Positions 1-13,920 are shown, counted from the stretch's first letter. The stretch is 64,000 bases of DNA from Pithys albifrons albifrons (GCF_047495875.1 NC_092467.1:13481566-13545565), one strand, 5' to 3'. A program made the numbers and translations. Notes: generated from the sequence alone by a model not told the origin.

Positions 1-2700
1 CCATGTAATGGCATGGAAATGTGGAGTGAGGTGGGGGGGCCACCAAACCAACCCTGCAGAACCTACTGATAATGAACAACAGAAAGATCCCGAGTTGTGA
101 CTTGCCAGTGTCAGAAATGTGGCTTCTGATTTAGTCTTAGCGCCCCCACCCCCTGCCCCTTCAACATCAAAGATAAAAAAACCCAGGGAATTACTTTCCC
201 ATCGGGACAACGTGATAAGATACTGCCATCTACAGGGGACACATCTCTTGAACTTGTACCATGCACAAAAATATCTTTGGAATTGCTGCCGAATACAACC
301 CCACTATTACAGACTTTCTTCTGAATTTGAAGTATGCTTGTTCAAGTGAGTCCATGGGGAGCACGTGTAGCTGCAGGATATGTAGCAAAATTCCTGTTCT
401 GTTTGCACGATGTCTGGACACAGGTATTTGGGAAGGCTCTGAGAATTAAAGCTCATGTCTGAAAATACTTATGCATGTGAAAATATCTGTGCCCTGAAAA
501 GTCCCTCTGAATTCTGGAGGGTTGGTCATGAGCAGAAAAGCTAATGGTGTATTCAGCACCTATTTATTGAGGCCTCAGGTTGTTACAGACTTCTCTGATC
601 CACTGCTTTCCTCCCTCCTGTCTTCCCCCCTCACCATGTTAATATCTTCTGACAAAATGCAGAATTATGATGCATTATTTGACTATTAAGCTTTGAATGA
701 CCAAAATGTTTTAATAGTAGCTTAAAGGTAACCACCATATTCAGTGCTTCTGTGATTTTCATCAGTTCATTGGGTGAGCAAAAAATCAGGGTGCTAGAAG
801 AGCAGTGCTGCTGAATTTAGTATTAGCCTAAAGATTTTAAAACCATTTTAATATTGTCATTTCCATGGCTTTTCAAACATCCTCGGTTTTAAGGTACTGG
901 TTCACTCAAAGAATTTGAACAAAGATTTGAAGCCATTAATTCTATATCAGACTTTGTTTCAGGCTTAATTGATTGTTAAAGGATATTACAGAATAGTCAT
1001 GCTTGAAGTAATGTGCTAGAAATAATCCTCCCTGAAGAATTGTATGGTTTGATGTATACTACTGAAGCAGGAAATTGTGACCTTTTATTAAAAAGTTAAA
1101 AAGGCTGAAAAATAAGTTTAAATTGTACAGATTATTTTGGAAGCAGAGTCAAGTATCAGGGAAAACTGTTTGTGGACTTGTATCTCAAGTGCAGAACAAC
1201 TTTCTGATTAGCTGTTGTTGGAGTTATAGTAAATCAGAGGAGTGTGATATCAAGAGTATTTGTGTCCCAGTTCAAGCAGTATTTAAATTCTTTCCAGCTT
1301 GCCTTTCATGAACACTGCAAGCCATAGAAATGTCACCATTAAAAAATAATAAATTAAACCGTTTTCACCTCTGATTTTCATGTGTTTGTCTTCAAAACTG
1401 TGTTAGCTTATGCCTTTGAATAGAGCTTTTGAGGGAAAGAGAGCTAAAATCTGCAGAGAAAAACATTTTAAGATTCATGGAATCCATAATATGTGTGCAT
1501 ATTGGACACTTCCAGAGTTTTGTTACCTTGTAATCTACCTTGAAAAGAAATGGATTATTTTAGAGGTATCAAATACCTGTTTCTAGCCTGAGTTGCTCAG
1601 GATGTGTTATTTTAAAACTCAAAGGGGGCCTCCCCATCTGATAAAGGCTATTTTAGTGAAACTGCACAGCTGAGAAGGCAGCTGGAGGGGGCCTTTTTTT
1701 TTCTCTTTAGTTTAGTTATATGTACGTTTGGGAGCTGACAAGGAGCTGGGACTGTGTTGGAGAAAGGAGCAGCAGAATTAGAATGCTGATCTGTCCAGCC
1801 TTCCCTATGGCTCTTCACTAAGATTTGTCCCCTAACTACACATGTAGCTGGGACATTTTTTTCTTCCTTTTGAAAATGCTCATCTTTGTATTCATTTTCC
1901 ACTGTAATTAGCCATCTCTTCTCTCTCAGCCTCTTTCTCTTTTTTTTTTCATTAAAATGATCAGTCCTTCCATCCCTTTTCATTCAGAATAGTTTAGGAG
2001 TTCTTGGGAAAAGTTAACTTGATATCGGGGCAGGGGAGATGGGTTTCTTAACTAGACACCTTGACCAAAAATAAGGTTATCTTTTGCCTCATTAGATTTT
2101 TATACTCTTGATCACTAATTATATCAATTCTGGACCTTGCTACACACTGGGCTACACAGGAAGGAGCTCACTGTTTGTGATTTCAGCATCCTTCATGTCC
2201 AGTGGAAATACAGATTAGGGTAACTCATGTAGCCAGGTACAGTTTACATTTAGTCAACAACTTTCATCTTGTGGAATTTTTATGCTTTTTCAGCTCTGTT
2301 AAATGATCCGAATTAGTGGCTGTGAGTCGTTCATGACATTGAGTTCAATCCTTGTCATCAGAGTTGGAAACTAGCCAAGTCCTGAGCTCTGGAACTCCAT
2401 TGCAATGTGCTTGTCCCCAAGCAGCAGGAGGCATGTGGCTAACAAGGTGCACTAAGGGCAACCAAAGGCAAGGGCAGACAAGGGAGAGCAAGTCCCTGCA
2501 GAGGTGCAGGAGAGAGAGACACAGCTGTGTGTGATGGAAGGAGAGCAGAAAGAGAAGAAAGGTTACCTGATATGTTGTTAAGTACAGAAGTGAGCTGAAG
2601 AAATGAGGATTTGAGTAGGGGTACAATGAGAGGTAGGCATGTCTGAGGGAGGTAGTGATGTCTCCTGGGAAGAGGTCCCACTAAAATGGGTTACCAAGTG
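1..2700. other. Unique noncoding sequence, no gene seen
   Basis: AT-rich sequence with stops in all frames. The only open frames are under about 115 codons and look like chance. Pyrimidine-rich runs on the plus strand near 1690-1720 and 1855-1980 create the lysine- and arginine-rich minus-strand frame at 1648-1983, which is compositional rather than genic. A short GA run occurs near 2511-2520. I recognise no repeat family here. Confidence 0.7.
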
Positions 2701-2747
2701 CTGATCCAGCACGTTATACACGCTCTTAACTTCAAGCATATGAAGTC

Positions 2748-2770
2748 AATGCACTTAGAGTAAGTGCATT
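2748..2770. other. Perfect 10-bp hairpin with CACTTA/TAAGTG arms
   Basis: The arms aatgcactta (2748-2757) and taagtgcatt (2761-2770) are exact reverse complements around a 3-base spacer. Each arm holds a CACTTA/TAAGTG core, which resembles the NKX2-type homeodomain site. A smaller inverted repeat (cttca...tgaag, 2730-2745) lies just upstream. The symmetry is seen directly; protein binding is inference. Confidence 0.5.
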
Positions 2771-5700
2771 TTAAGTATCTTATTGAGGCAGAGCTAAAGT
2801 GTGCAACCCCATGTTTAATTTAGCCTTTACATACATTTAACCCTTTGATGGGACTTCTGTGAGCTTTATCTTTTTAAAAGTGTGCAGAAATGTGCATGTT
2901 CTTGTAACAGGAAAAAAAATTCACCCAAAGTAACCGCATTGGCAGCCAAAATGTATGGTGTATGGAGTTGTGCTTTTAACTTTAGGTTATTTGATTTAGC
3001 TTAATCACTCATTTGTTACTCTTGCTCTAGAATACCTGCTCTGTTTTGGTTTGTGCTGATACAGGGTCTGTCCAAAGCTGACTGAGGCTAGAGAAAAGAC
3101 TTGATCCTTTCACAGCTTTTAGATCCAACCTGTAATGTATCCAGAGGCCCAAAAGAAAAAGGAGAGCTTTCAATATGTGTAGTGAGAGGCACATTATGCA
3201 GCTTTAGCACTGGAGTGTCATAAAACTTCAAGAACTGGCTTCCCCCCCCCTCCAAATTAGAACTGTTTTTATTGCAGCTATAGGTTTGTAAATGTACAGT
3301 AATTCCTTCCACTCTTAATGGGAGAGGTTAATACTTTGTGAAGTTAACAAGATCACTATGGTAATTATTCCTTTTGTTATTTCCATTTATAAAGGTCTGC
3401 ATCTTTTTATTGGTACTGCTACTGTTGTCTCCAGGGTCATTTTCAGGACCTTATTCAGTCAAAAGATGCGTTACTGAAATGCATGTGAAACAGGTCTGTC
3501 CTGACAATGTATTATGCCAGAAGGAAAGAATTAGATGCAGTTAAATTTCTTCCCAAAACTGATTACACTACTTAAGTGATATTTCCAGATCCCTACTATC
3601 AAAAGTGAAAGGAAATTTACAGGACAGAAATTGGAGCTAAATACTCAAATCCAGGAACTTTCAAGAATTTGCATCCATTAGGCTTATTTACCTGATCCTA
3701 CCTTGTGTTGGTGAGATGAGCAGAACTGGACACAGAGCATGGAGTTGGGAATTTTCAGTATGATTAAAGGAATTCAGGAAACACAGAAAACCTGCAAGGC
3801 TTGAAACTGCACCACCATGTTATTACGAGCTCCAGATATCAGTAGGCTGATAACCAAAGATGCTGAGCATGGTGCATTTTCCATATTCATCATGGGGGAA
3901 AAAAGGTATCTTGTGAACAAACAGTCAAGATTTGGAGCAGTGTTCTGCAGAGGTAAAACTAAAGATGCATCAGGAAGATACAGTGAGCCGCACAGAACCT
4001 TTCCAGTACCACTATGAGTAGCTCTGTCAGAGTTTGACACCAAACCTAGGTTATGTGAAATATTTAACAGTAAAGACAAATTTTTCTACTTTTTTTTTAC
4101 CTGTGACATCTCAGTCCATTGGTGAATATAAAGGGTGAAAAAACAGCCACAAACTTGGTTTTGTTTTGTTTTTTCTTTTGTGATTTGGTGAAAAAACCCA
4201 AAAGTTGGCCTTTGGGATGAGCACAAAGTTATAAGGTCAATTTAGAACTGTTATCAGAGGCTTTTTGTGATCTGAGGTCAGTAGCAAATTTGCTGTGATT
4301 AAAAGGTGGGTTAAAAATATATATATGTGGCTCTGCATGCCGATAGAACCCTTATGAGCTTTTATTTCCTTGCATGTACTTGCCTCAAAAAATTTAATTT
4401 ACCTCAAAAATTGGAGCTCAGTCTATTCTCTTTCACCCTATCCTTTTATACAGCCTCAGCACTCATAAAGCAGCTTTTCCCAAAGCCCAGTATTACTCAT
4501 TTATCTTTCCGGGTGCTAATTACTAGAGTTGTTAAGAGTGAGCGTGCCCTGCGTGCTGTGCTGGGGCTCTCAGTGAGGTGAGGCACGCACAGGGCAGCAG
4601 GAGCTCCAGGTCTGTGGTTGCAGCCTCCAGGATGGCACCTGCCCCCTTCAAGCATTGGCTCACTCATTTTCTCCCCACCTAAGGTGGAGCTGCTTCAGCA
4701 GTTGTACTTTATATTCCAAAAGTCTCCCTTTCACCTCTGTATGCCAAGGTCTGTAGGTGACTGCTGTGGGAGGTTGGAGGTCTTTCAGCCATTCTTAGCC
4801 AGTTATTTTGCTTATTTCCTGTTCTTGCAGAATAATGATTCCCTATGTGTATCAGACAAATGCAGTCTTTCAGCATCTCGAGTGCTGCACAGGAAGGGCT
4901 GGATACAGGCTTGATCATTGACACCAGTTACACTGTGCAGGTGTTTGTTACCTGCAGCTTTATGGGACGATTTCAGAAAATGCATCTCTGAAGTTGATGA
5001 GTGTCACTTTTTCTTTCATTCCCAGCTTCTGTTTTTCTCTTCTGTTGTAAATATTTCAGTACATCCTGTCAAAATAGCAATTTACTTTGAGACACACTAT
5101 TCTCACAGAAACCTCCATCCTAGAGAGTTGGTGGCTCCCATGCACTGACTGTTCAGTATTACCAAGTACCAGAGCTAACCTTTATTGTAGACTCAGGATA
5201 CATATATTTGTAAGCCAGCTACAACAGGTAGCCCTGATAGACTTTCTTTAATAAGATTTCATCATGTTTGTATGAGTAGCTGATATAAATTGCTTTTAAA
5301 AAAATACCATATCACATTAAATGGGTTTATGTGCAGTTATCTTCTGTCCTGTGAAATAATTTAGTCTCACAAAATATAAGCTGGGAGGCCACCCCCAGGC
5401 ATTTAAACTTTATTTTCTTCCTAGCCTTGAAAATAGCAATTTAAACAGAATCTGTAGCTATGCACAACAGTAGTCTGGTACAGATTTTTTCCTTCGTCAA
5501 GCCTGAATCTGTCATCTTTATTAATATCAGGGAAGTAAGCTTATAGAAGTTCATTGAATTTTATATAAGCTGTATTTCATGAGGATACCTTAATCTTTCT
5601 TGACTTAAAAAAGATTTTTGTGTGTAGTATAAAATATATTTTGAATAAGAAGTTTGGTTGGAACCCTTTAGAAAATATCATGAGTGAATTATTGAATTCA

Positions 5701-8035
5701 TGTTATTGATAAGGCTATTTTATGGACACACAAAATTAGCATAAGTCTCTATTGTGGACTGTTAGGTATTATTTTATAACTGTCTTATTGTCTGTGTTCA
5801 TCAGAAGATTAAATTGTAAATGTTTCAAAAAACTGAAAGGAGAAAAAATCCATGCAACTGAATCTCTGTGTGCTCTTGACCTGTGAAACCACAGAAAATG
5901 CTCCAGAATGAGGGGCATGCAGTCTTGTTGTTGGGTTTTGGTTTGGTTTGGGTTTTTTCAGTCTGCTTTTTTTCCTTTCTTTTGTCATCACATTCAGGGC
6001 CTGGTGACGTGACACCTGGTTTTGAAGGCAAAGCAGTCAGTTTAAAATTTTATTCCAAAGAGGTCAGACATAGCCAGCTTCACAAACTATCATCTTGTAA
6101 TATTTTAAAAATATTGATTTGTAAATAGCTGATATAAGAGTTGTTTGGGTGTTTGGTTTTTTCCTTACATAAAAGCCTGTAGTTCATTTCAACATACAAC
6201 AGGACTATGTATTGTCTGTTACTGATCTTTGGCCAGAAGTCTAGGTCAGAATGGTTACTTTTGATATTCAGAGATGGTTCTGTCTTGAAATACATCAGTC
6301 TAGAAGAGTTTGTCACTGGTACTGCCGTTTGTCAGACATATTGTCACCTTTCCTCTCCCTGCATGAAGCCCTGAAGAGGCCAACGAGGCACACCAGGATT
6401 TTGGCAGACCTGATGGCTTCAAGAAATCTAATTGGGCTTGTGAACAATTCACAATTCATAAAATACAGTGTACTGCAGTGAGTGTTCTGGTTAGTTCTGT
6501 GCAGAAGTTCTTGGAAATGTCAATAGTTCAGTTGTAAGAAATCTGTTTTCAATGTTTTTGTATCAGCTTAGATTTGATACTGAAAGTGCTGACATCCTGA
6601 ATGTCTCTTGTTCTGAATAGATCTAGAACCAGTTAATTCACTAGTTCCAATAAGTGTGTTCAAAGGGTTAAAAATGTAAGAAAAGCATGCACCCAAATAA
6701 AGAGGTGTAGAAAGGTAAGAACACTATTTTTGCAGCTTGTTGACCCACTGTGAAATATCAACGAAGTGCTGGAAGATACAGAGCCCAATAACTTGAATGA
6801 AAACAGAACCATGAAATGTGGTTTCAAATAAATCTTTCAAATGAGGATAAACCACTCTGAATACATGTGGCTTAATAGAATGTAATTGTTTTAATCAGTG
6901 TTTGACATACACCATCATTAACTGTAGAGATAATTTCTACCTTGTTTAATGGGATATTAATCCCAGAGCTATGCAGCAGTACGTGGAAACTGCATGGTAT
7001 CCAGAGAGTAGCCTTTTTTCCTTTTCCCTCAAAGCTTTATTAGGGAGAGAGAATTTTCAGATAGTTACTGGCGTAAGAAGTTGCTTTGATTTTATGTGTA
7101 GGAGTTTAAGCTGGGGCATCACAGTACTTCAGCAGTGCTCACATTTGCAAAAACAGACTGTCCTTCAGACATCTGAGGCCCATTTCAGAAGCATTTTTCT
7201 TTTCTTTTTCACTAACAGATATCACTGAAGGACACAAATCTATCCACCTTCCCTTGTACACAGAAAAAGCCTCCCAGGCAGAGGTTTCAGTTCAGCACAT
7301 TCATTACCTTTTAATTGCTTCTAAATTGCATTGTGACCTGCTGCATCAATAGCTGAATCTAACAGAAACTAGCATGATCTGAGCATATGTGTTGTTAGAA
7401 GCTTAACTGGCAGTTGTTTTGCTGCTGGACTGCATAAAGGACACTACATGACGGGCAATGTCATTTTGGGATGTTTTTCAATAAAAAATATCATTAATGT
7501 TGTTGGGAAGTATCTTTAAATATCAGCTTGTTTATATGCCAGAAATGTTTCTTCTGGGCAGTGAGCAAGCATAGAACCTTGTTGTATCAATATCAGAGGT
7601 GAATATATGAATTAAGTTTTTCTTCTCACTAATTATAAAACTTTCAGTGTCAGCTGTGGCATGTAAGAGCTTCCAAGGAATATTTTCTTGCATGCAAAGT
7701 CACAACTGAATAAAGCATTTTATTTAAAATTCTAAGCCATAGTATGGAGGAGAGCTAAGCTTGAATACATTTTAGGCTGAGCCACAGCAGGCCCGGTGCT
7801 GTAAAAGGTAAGCTATCATACCAACCACTGAGGAAGCAAAGGTATAAAAATCTTTGCTCTGCTGGAAGGCTTTATTCAAAGCCATTTTGCAATCACTTAC
7901 AGAACATAACCACACCATCCTACCTACTGATAATTGTGTTATTCCTTTGTTTTACTCCTCCCCATCACCAAAAAAGAAGTACAATTACCATGATCTTAAG
8001 TGTGATGTTCACTGTATTGCAAGTGCACATTTCTT
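2771..8035. other. Unique noncoding sequence, no gene seen
   Basis: AT-rich sequence without recognisable genes or repeat families. It holds a C9 run near 3242, a short TA repeat near 4316-4326 and GT-rich runs near 4158-4175, 5930-5965 and 6140-6165. A splice-acceptor-like pyrimidine tract ending in cag occurs at about 4806-4830, but no convincing coding exon follows it. Open frames stay at or below about 100 codons. Confidence 0.65.
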
Positions 8036-8036
8036 C

Positions 8037-8049
8037 TTTTTTTTTTTTT
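8037..8049. repeat. Poly-T tract (T13)
   Basis: Thirteen consecutive T residues. No retrocopy with flanking target-site duplication could be recognised beside it, so it is recorded only as a homopolymer. Confidence 0.8.
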
Positions 8050-10570
8050 AACTGAAACAGTTATTTGGTTAATAGTGAAGAACAGCAGTATTTTTAAATG
8101 GCATCTTCCTTTAAAATTGCCCTACTTTAGGGATTGTATCTATTATAACGGCTTAACACCAAAGGCTTTTGTCCACTACAGAGACTGCTGTGGCTTCATT
8201 TTATAAGACATTTTCCAGTTGAGAGTAAGGCATATTTTGGATTGCTCCACAGGCTGCACCACTCTTTGCAATGGGAGATGCTGGTGAGAGACTCAAAGTG
8301 TTTTGTATATACTATTTTACTGGCTAAGACACAGTAATACAAATGTTTAGATCATTCTTGTGCTGTTTTCAAGTTTGAGGTCACTGTTTATTGAACTGTT
8401 TCATCAGAACAGGCTTTTCCCAAGAATTCTAGAAATATTAGAAATTGTAGATGTCCTTGAACAGCATCACCCAACTACTCTCAGGTTGTCATCTCAGTTA
8501 TCTCTTCTTTTATGGTACAAGAATGATCCCTGGAGGCAACAAAGTGCTGGAAGTGGCACATGGAGTAAACTGTCAATGCTGAAAATTAGAAATAGCAACA
8601 GGTTTCTGTGCAGTGATTCTTAGTGGATGGAACTACCAGAGACTGTATGGAGGCACATTATGAGGTTTTTACTGTAGGACAGATCAATAACACATCCAGA
8701 TGGAGGTCAAGTCTTCAGGTCATACTCCAGTTTAGCAGCACTGCCTTTCAGGTTGCCAACTTAATTTCATGCACTGATTAAGTGTAGATGCCTCGTAGGG
8801 TACTGTGAGGTAAGCATGAAGGATGTGGCAGCTGCAAATGATTTTTGCTCTCTTTTGGACTACATCTACCTCAGCTATGGCTGAACACCAAATGCCTGCA
8901 AAACTTTCAGGAAATGTTGCAGACTGAAATGAAACCTTTGGCTGGAATAATAAAGGAGTCTTTATTGCTTTTTGTCTAATTAGAGGCATTAATGAAATTA
9001 ATAAGTTAACTAGATTTTCATTACATATATGGGAAAATCCTGACAGAAAATCTGTAGCCACAGTAATGCAAGTAACCAGACTACATGGTTAGATTCTTCA
9101 ATTCTGACCTTAAAAGTGTAATATCTATCAAATACATGAAACATTACTTCAAAAGTACATTCAGATTTATCATAAGGATAAGTAAATAGATTATTCACAA
9201 GCACTAGCCTGGTTAAAGCAAAGTATTAGCAGTATTAACTGTATCTATATTTATCAACTGCTTCTCTTTCAAAGGCCTTTTTCTATTTGCTGGCTTAAGA
9301 AAAATGAGGGAGGGAAAAAAGTCACATTTCCACTCTGTGCCCCAGAAAGCTCTCCTGGTACAAAAGATCTCTTGGACTAATGCAATTCAATAGAGTTCAA
9401 TGGAGTATTTCACTGGAAGGTCTGTCCCTATTTTTGTCCTCATATGGTAGCTTTCAAATATTGACAGATGTGATCTACTGCAATGTTCCAAATTGAAATC
9501 AAAGATAAGTTGCTGATCTGCTTGAGCTGAGCAAAAGTTGACTGACCTTGCTAAATAGAAAGCTAAATTCAGAAGTTTTTATTTTTTTAAATGAATACTA
9601 ATATCTTAATTTCTGAGGTTGGATGAGTCACTCCAGGCTCAGGCTTTCACAGGGATTAGTCATTGCACTGTGGGTCTCCACTGTTCTCAATAAACACCAT
9701 CTGATATTTGAGGCAGGGACTGTCTGAACTCACTGTCATACTCTGGCTCTGCCTACTAGAAGCTGGCTGGGTGTAAACAAGGTGGGATTTGAAGCCACAT
9801 CTCTGACCGCATGGCATGAGCAGAAGGAATATAAGTTTGTCTCTCTCTACCTGTTCCTTTCTGTACACTCTTGGACCTACTGATTTTTCCGATGAGGCAC
9901 AGATCACTAAATGCAAAGCTTTCAAAGCAGAGTTTAGGCACAACAGTTCTGCCTGAACACTGAATAGCTATTGTGTGATAAAGCAGAGTGTAGTTTATAA
10001 TTCACAACTGTGTTATCAAAGTACTTCAGGAAAAAAAGTATTCAGACTTTCTGCTGCCCAAACAGTTTTCATATGCAAATGGGATCATTTCCTTTAAGTT
10101 TTGAAATGTTATTTCTTCTATAGACTTAGGGTGCTCTGGCTTTTTTTATGACTGTCACTACGTGAACTGAAGAAGTGGCTCCAGTATGTGTTGGGTGTAG
10201 GATGGCATTTCAGCTCATGTGCTAACCCCTCTGCACCTTGCAGTGCCAAAATTGTAAATTTGCCCAGCAGATAGTACCACTGAAGGGAATTTCCTGCTGA
10301 TATGTGGCTAAACCAAGTCTGTTCTGTCCCACTTCTTGGCAAAGGGGCAGCAAAGAGAGAAGCATCCTTGCAGTGAGAGGATATGAAGTGGTGTCAGGTC
10401 CCCCTCAGGCAAGGAGGGATCTTAAAGCTCTTTGCTAAAGCCAGGACCAGTGTAATAGAGCTGCCTTGCTGACACTTCAAGTTTATTTTGACTGAGGCTC
10501 AGGAGTGCTTTCACTTAATGTGAGTTGGACTTGGTTTGCCTTCTGACAATTAGTGAGGTGACATTTGTTT
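8050..10570. other. Unique noncoding sequence, no gene seen
   Basis: No gene or known repeat recognised. The part at about 8960-9020 is dense in TAAT/ATTA homeodomain cores and resembles a conserved noncoding block in texture, but conservation cannot be assessed from one sequence. The longest open frame (8732-9061, minus, 109 codons) shows no recognisable protein family. Confidence 0.6.
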
Positions 10571-10668
10571 CCAAGGTCACACAAGAAGATAGATAAAGGG
10601 ACCCTGAGAAGAGAACCCAGGTGTCCTGACTCTCATTTCTGTACATTAGCCTCAAAACATCTTTTCCA
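10571..10668 (-). mobile_element. Ancient tRNA-derived SINE fragment (MIR-like)
   Basis: On the plus strand the block ccaaggtcacac, then agaacccaggtgtcctgact, then a degenerate pyrimidine tail follows the order found in reverse-oriented MIR-type core-SINEs of amniotes: the core end, then the reverse complement of the tRNA B box (gaaccc), then the tRNA head. The SINE therefore reads on the minus strand. Spacing between the two conserved blocks is about what the family shows, and the remainder is heavily diverged, as expected of an old copy. Both ends are eroded and no target-site duplication is visible. The exact subfamily is not determinable by eye. Confidence 0.65.
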
Positions 10669-12201
10669 CCCTTGCTTCTACACACTTTTTTGCTTCCACA
10701 CTGCTTGTGGGGTTTTTGCTGCACTGTACAGACTGCCAAGGTTTGAAAACAGCGTTGTAGGTAATGAATGATATCAATTTTCTTGCAAGTACTGTGTGTA
10801 TGTAATATAACCCTATTAACACTGACAAGCTAGCTTATATGATTGCTGAATAAATCCTGAAGTTTAGGTCCTAAGGAAAGTTAATATCCGCCACAGAGAT
10901 ATTACCCAAAGGAATACACTACCCTTCTTTGAAGTAGCTTTAATCTTTGTTGGACTGAGAATGTTTAATACACCCCATAATCTGTTATCAGAAAATATTC
11001 ATGGGAAAGCTCAAGATATGAAAACAAACTGAAACTTCCTGTAATTTTCTTCCTAAGATACTGAAAATTTGGGGTATTTTCAAAACCTGAAATGGAAATC
11101 AGACACTATGTAGTCAAGTATTGCAAGATGAAATAGGCATGCACCAATAAAATAGTAACACTGTGGAATCCTTCCATCCTCAAATTTATGTGAAATAATT
11201 CTGTTTATATATTTAGTTGGAATGATATTTAATGAAAATCTCATACAGCTTGAGAAATAAGTTCTGTATTGTTGGTGGGAAAGTATAAGGAATTACCTTG
11301 CAATTGAAGTAAGCAGAAAAACTCATGCCAAAACATAGCATGAAGAAAATTCTGAATTATGGCCATCCATGAATCAACTTGGCTTTGTAAAGTTCATGTG
11401 TTACAGTACACAGTATTGCTGAGTTTCTGAGTCTACATAAAAGTGCTCAATAAAACTATCTTGTATAGTTTTGTGTCCTAACATTAGCAAAGTTGAATAT
11501 ATGTGGATGGCAGGAGTAAACTCCTGTTATTAGAGGGACAGCAGGGGTCAAGATGGATCCCCCATCTCAATGAGAGTAGCCTCTAGGCTGCTCAATTTTA
11601 TGCTCAGCTGCCTGTGTTCTCAGGAGTCCTCTTGGAAAGGGAGTTTTTCTAGGGCATAGCCAAGTATCCTTACACCTGTGAACAAAATGAGAATAGCATA
11701 TGCAGCATCATTATCTTACTTGGGGACCATCTCATCCTGGAGAAATTCCTGGAGGGTTATTTGATTTTGGTGGAAATGAAGGATGAGATTCTTCATTCTG
11801 TGTCAGCTTTGAGAGTTAAAATACCCAACTTTACGACCCCACACAACCATATTAGAAACGGAAAGGAAAGCTGAGAGGCTCAAATGACTTTATTCTGTGG
11901 AGGAGTATTTTAGTCTCTTCTAATACCTGTGTGAGGTTGTAAAAGTAGAGCAATGTATGTTTACACATTTCAGAGTGAACTATGGAATTTTCAATTCCTT
12001 GGTCTGTAGGTATGGATAAGGTATTCTAAGAATTGCATGAGGTATCTCACATACCTATGTACCTGTATATCAAGTTTCTCTGTCTCTTTGAAGTTGTTTT
12101 CCAGCTTCAAACATGTTTATTTACTCTTTTTTCCAAGTCTCCATTGGTCCTAACCCCCATGGTCTTTGGAACCATATACTTATGTTTCCTTTTTCCCACA
12201 G

Positions 12202-12282
12202 CCATAGTAAGCAAACAGCTGCAGGTGGAGGCCCCAGCAAATGGCACTATCTGGATGTGGGCAGTTGGACATGGCTGTGCAG
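12202..12282 (+). other. Exon-like 81-bp segment with strong acceptor
   Basis: A branch-point-like ctaac (12150-12154) and a pyrimidine tract ending tttttcccacag lead into 12202. The next 81 bases stay open in the frame of the 180-codon ORF and end at cag|gt (12283). The donor is weak because the bases after GT are cctg. The encoded peptide matches nothing I recognise. It could be a lncRNA exon, a pseudo-exon or chance. Confidence 0.15.
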
Positions 12283-13920
12283 GTCCTGGAGCTCCAGTCT
12301 GTGTGCAGGCAGCCTGGCCTGCCCTCCTGTGCAGCACGCATACTAATGCGGCAGAACACACATTTGCTAATTGGATTTATAGCTTACTCACTTGCTGCCT
12401 ATACCAATCATTTTTCTTCCTGTGCTCCAGGCTGTGTTCCCTGATTTCACATGACTTGCTGTGTGACCTTGGAAGGGGCATGACCATTGTGAATTTTGAA
12501 ATTAGCTTTGAAATTAACTTTCTTTGTGGACTTTTTTCCCCCCTTACTGTAGTCTTGCAAAAGAATCACCTTTAGGCTTTTGCTAAAATAGTTTGGCTTC
12601 TAAAGTACTGAGCAATAAATTGTACATTCTAATGTTATTTCTTTGTCCCTGTCACAAGACTCTTTGTAAATAGAAGAAAAATTTTCTTGTGACCTCTTTA
12701 GAGTTAAAAGGATGCAAACCAGCTTGACTGGCACACCAGCACAGTTGCATTTTTTTTTTTCTCGTCTACTTAAAATCCCCACATTCTGCTTGAATATCTA
12801 TTTTCAAGAAAATTAAGAGGTGGTTGTAGAGACCCCATGGATAGTGGGAAAGTGCAGCTGAGGGAGAGTCCTGGACATGAGTATCTGTTCTCTACTATTT
12901 TCAGTTGATTTTTAGATCACTGCTCTTACTTAGTCTGAAAGATTTGTCTGTGGGCAATTGACATCCAGCATGTTATTAGTGAAGTGGGATTATCTATTGT
13001 TTGGGCCAGTGCCTTCATCCCTCTACACAACACTGTGAGAACTTAAATAGCTAACACGTACTGCATACTTCTGCCTAAGTGCAGGAAGGTGAGGTGAAAC
13101 CCAGTCCAGGAAACAAATTTTGTCAGAGGAGGAACTTCTAAATTACTTTGAGAGAAATATTGAAGGAATAAGAATATGTTGAGGCTACCTTTTTTAAAAA
13201 AAATTGTTTTTTCCTTTCAATGTAAAGCTCTTAAAAAAAGTAGTTAAGCAAAATTGTGTCTGGAGCATAAGTGAAAACAGATCCTTGAAACAGTCAAATA
13301 ATTATTGAAAATTAATCTCCAGTTAGAATATGTGGAGATTGGAGATTTCATTACTTGGATAATCACAGCAAGGTTGGACAAAGTGTCCTCTATCTTCAGT
13401 GGATTTGCAAGACTTGTGCTGTCAACTGGACTGAGAGGTACCTTCCAAATCTTCTCAGCCAATCAGAATGTTTTTCTTTTCCCTAAATTAATGTCTCAAA
13501 AAAAATTAAAAATGAAAGAGCAGTCCTGTGTGTAAAGGAAAATGAAGCATAGAAAATATATTAGTTCTCATGTTATTTTATTAATATTATAGCTATTAAA
13601 TTTTTCACAGACAAGATACTGCTCTATATTTCAGTTAAGCTTTTTAATTTTTGAATTGGTAGAGAATTTTACAGTGTAATAAAATTTTGTCTAGCCCCAT
13701 ATTTGCTGAGAGTTAGGACCAAAGTAGAGAAAGGTCAGCCAAACTTAAGTAATTCAAGCCTGTAATCTTGTGCTTATAACCCCATAACATCTCAAAAAAG
13801 AAACTCATTATTGATTGTGCCTAAGGCTTGAATAAAGTATGTCTCTGTATAGTTAATTGTACCCCACGGTACTGCATCATTTCTGCTGTGGCAAGCTCAA
13901 TTTAGTTTTGGGAAAGTATT

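Noticed and set aside
4806..4940. Acceptor-like tract followed by a possible 110-base exon ending cag|gtg
   Set aside because: The open frame does not run through to the donor, and the sequence shows no protein similarity.
12033..12575. 180-codon plus-strand open frame as a protein-coding gene
   Set aside because: The length is near the chance expectation for the longest frame in 64 kb of six frames. It has no recognisable domain, and its hydrophobic character comes from T-rich sequence.
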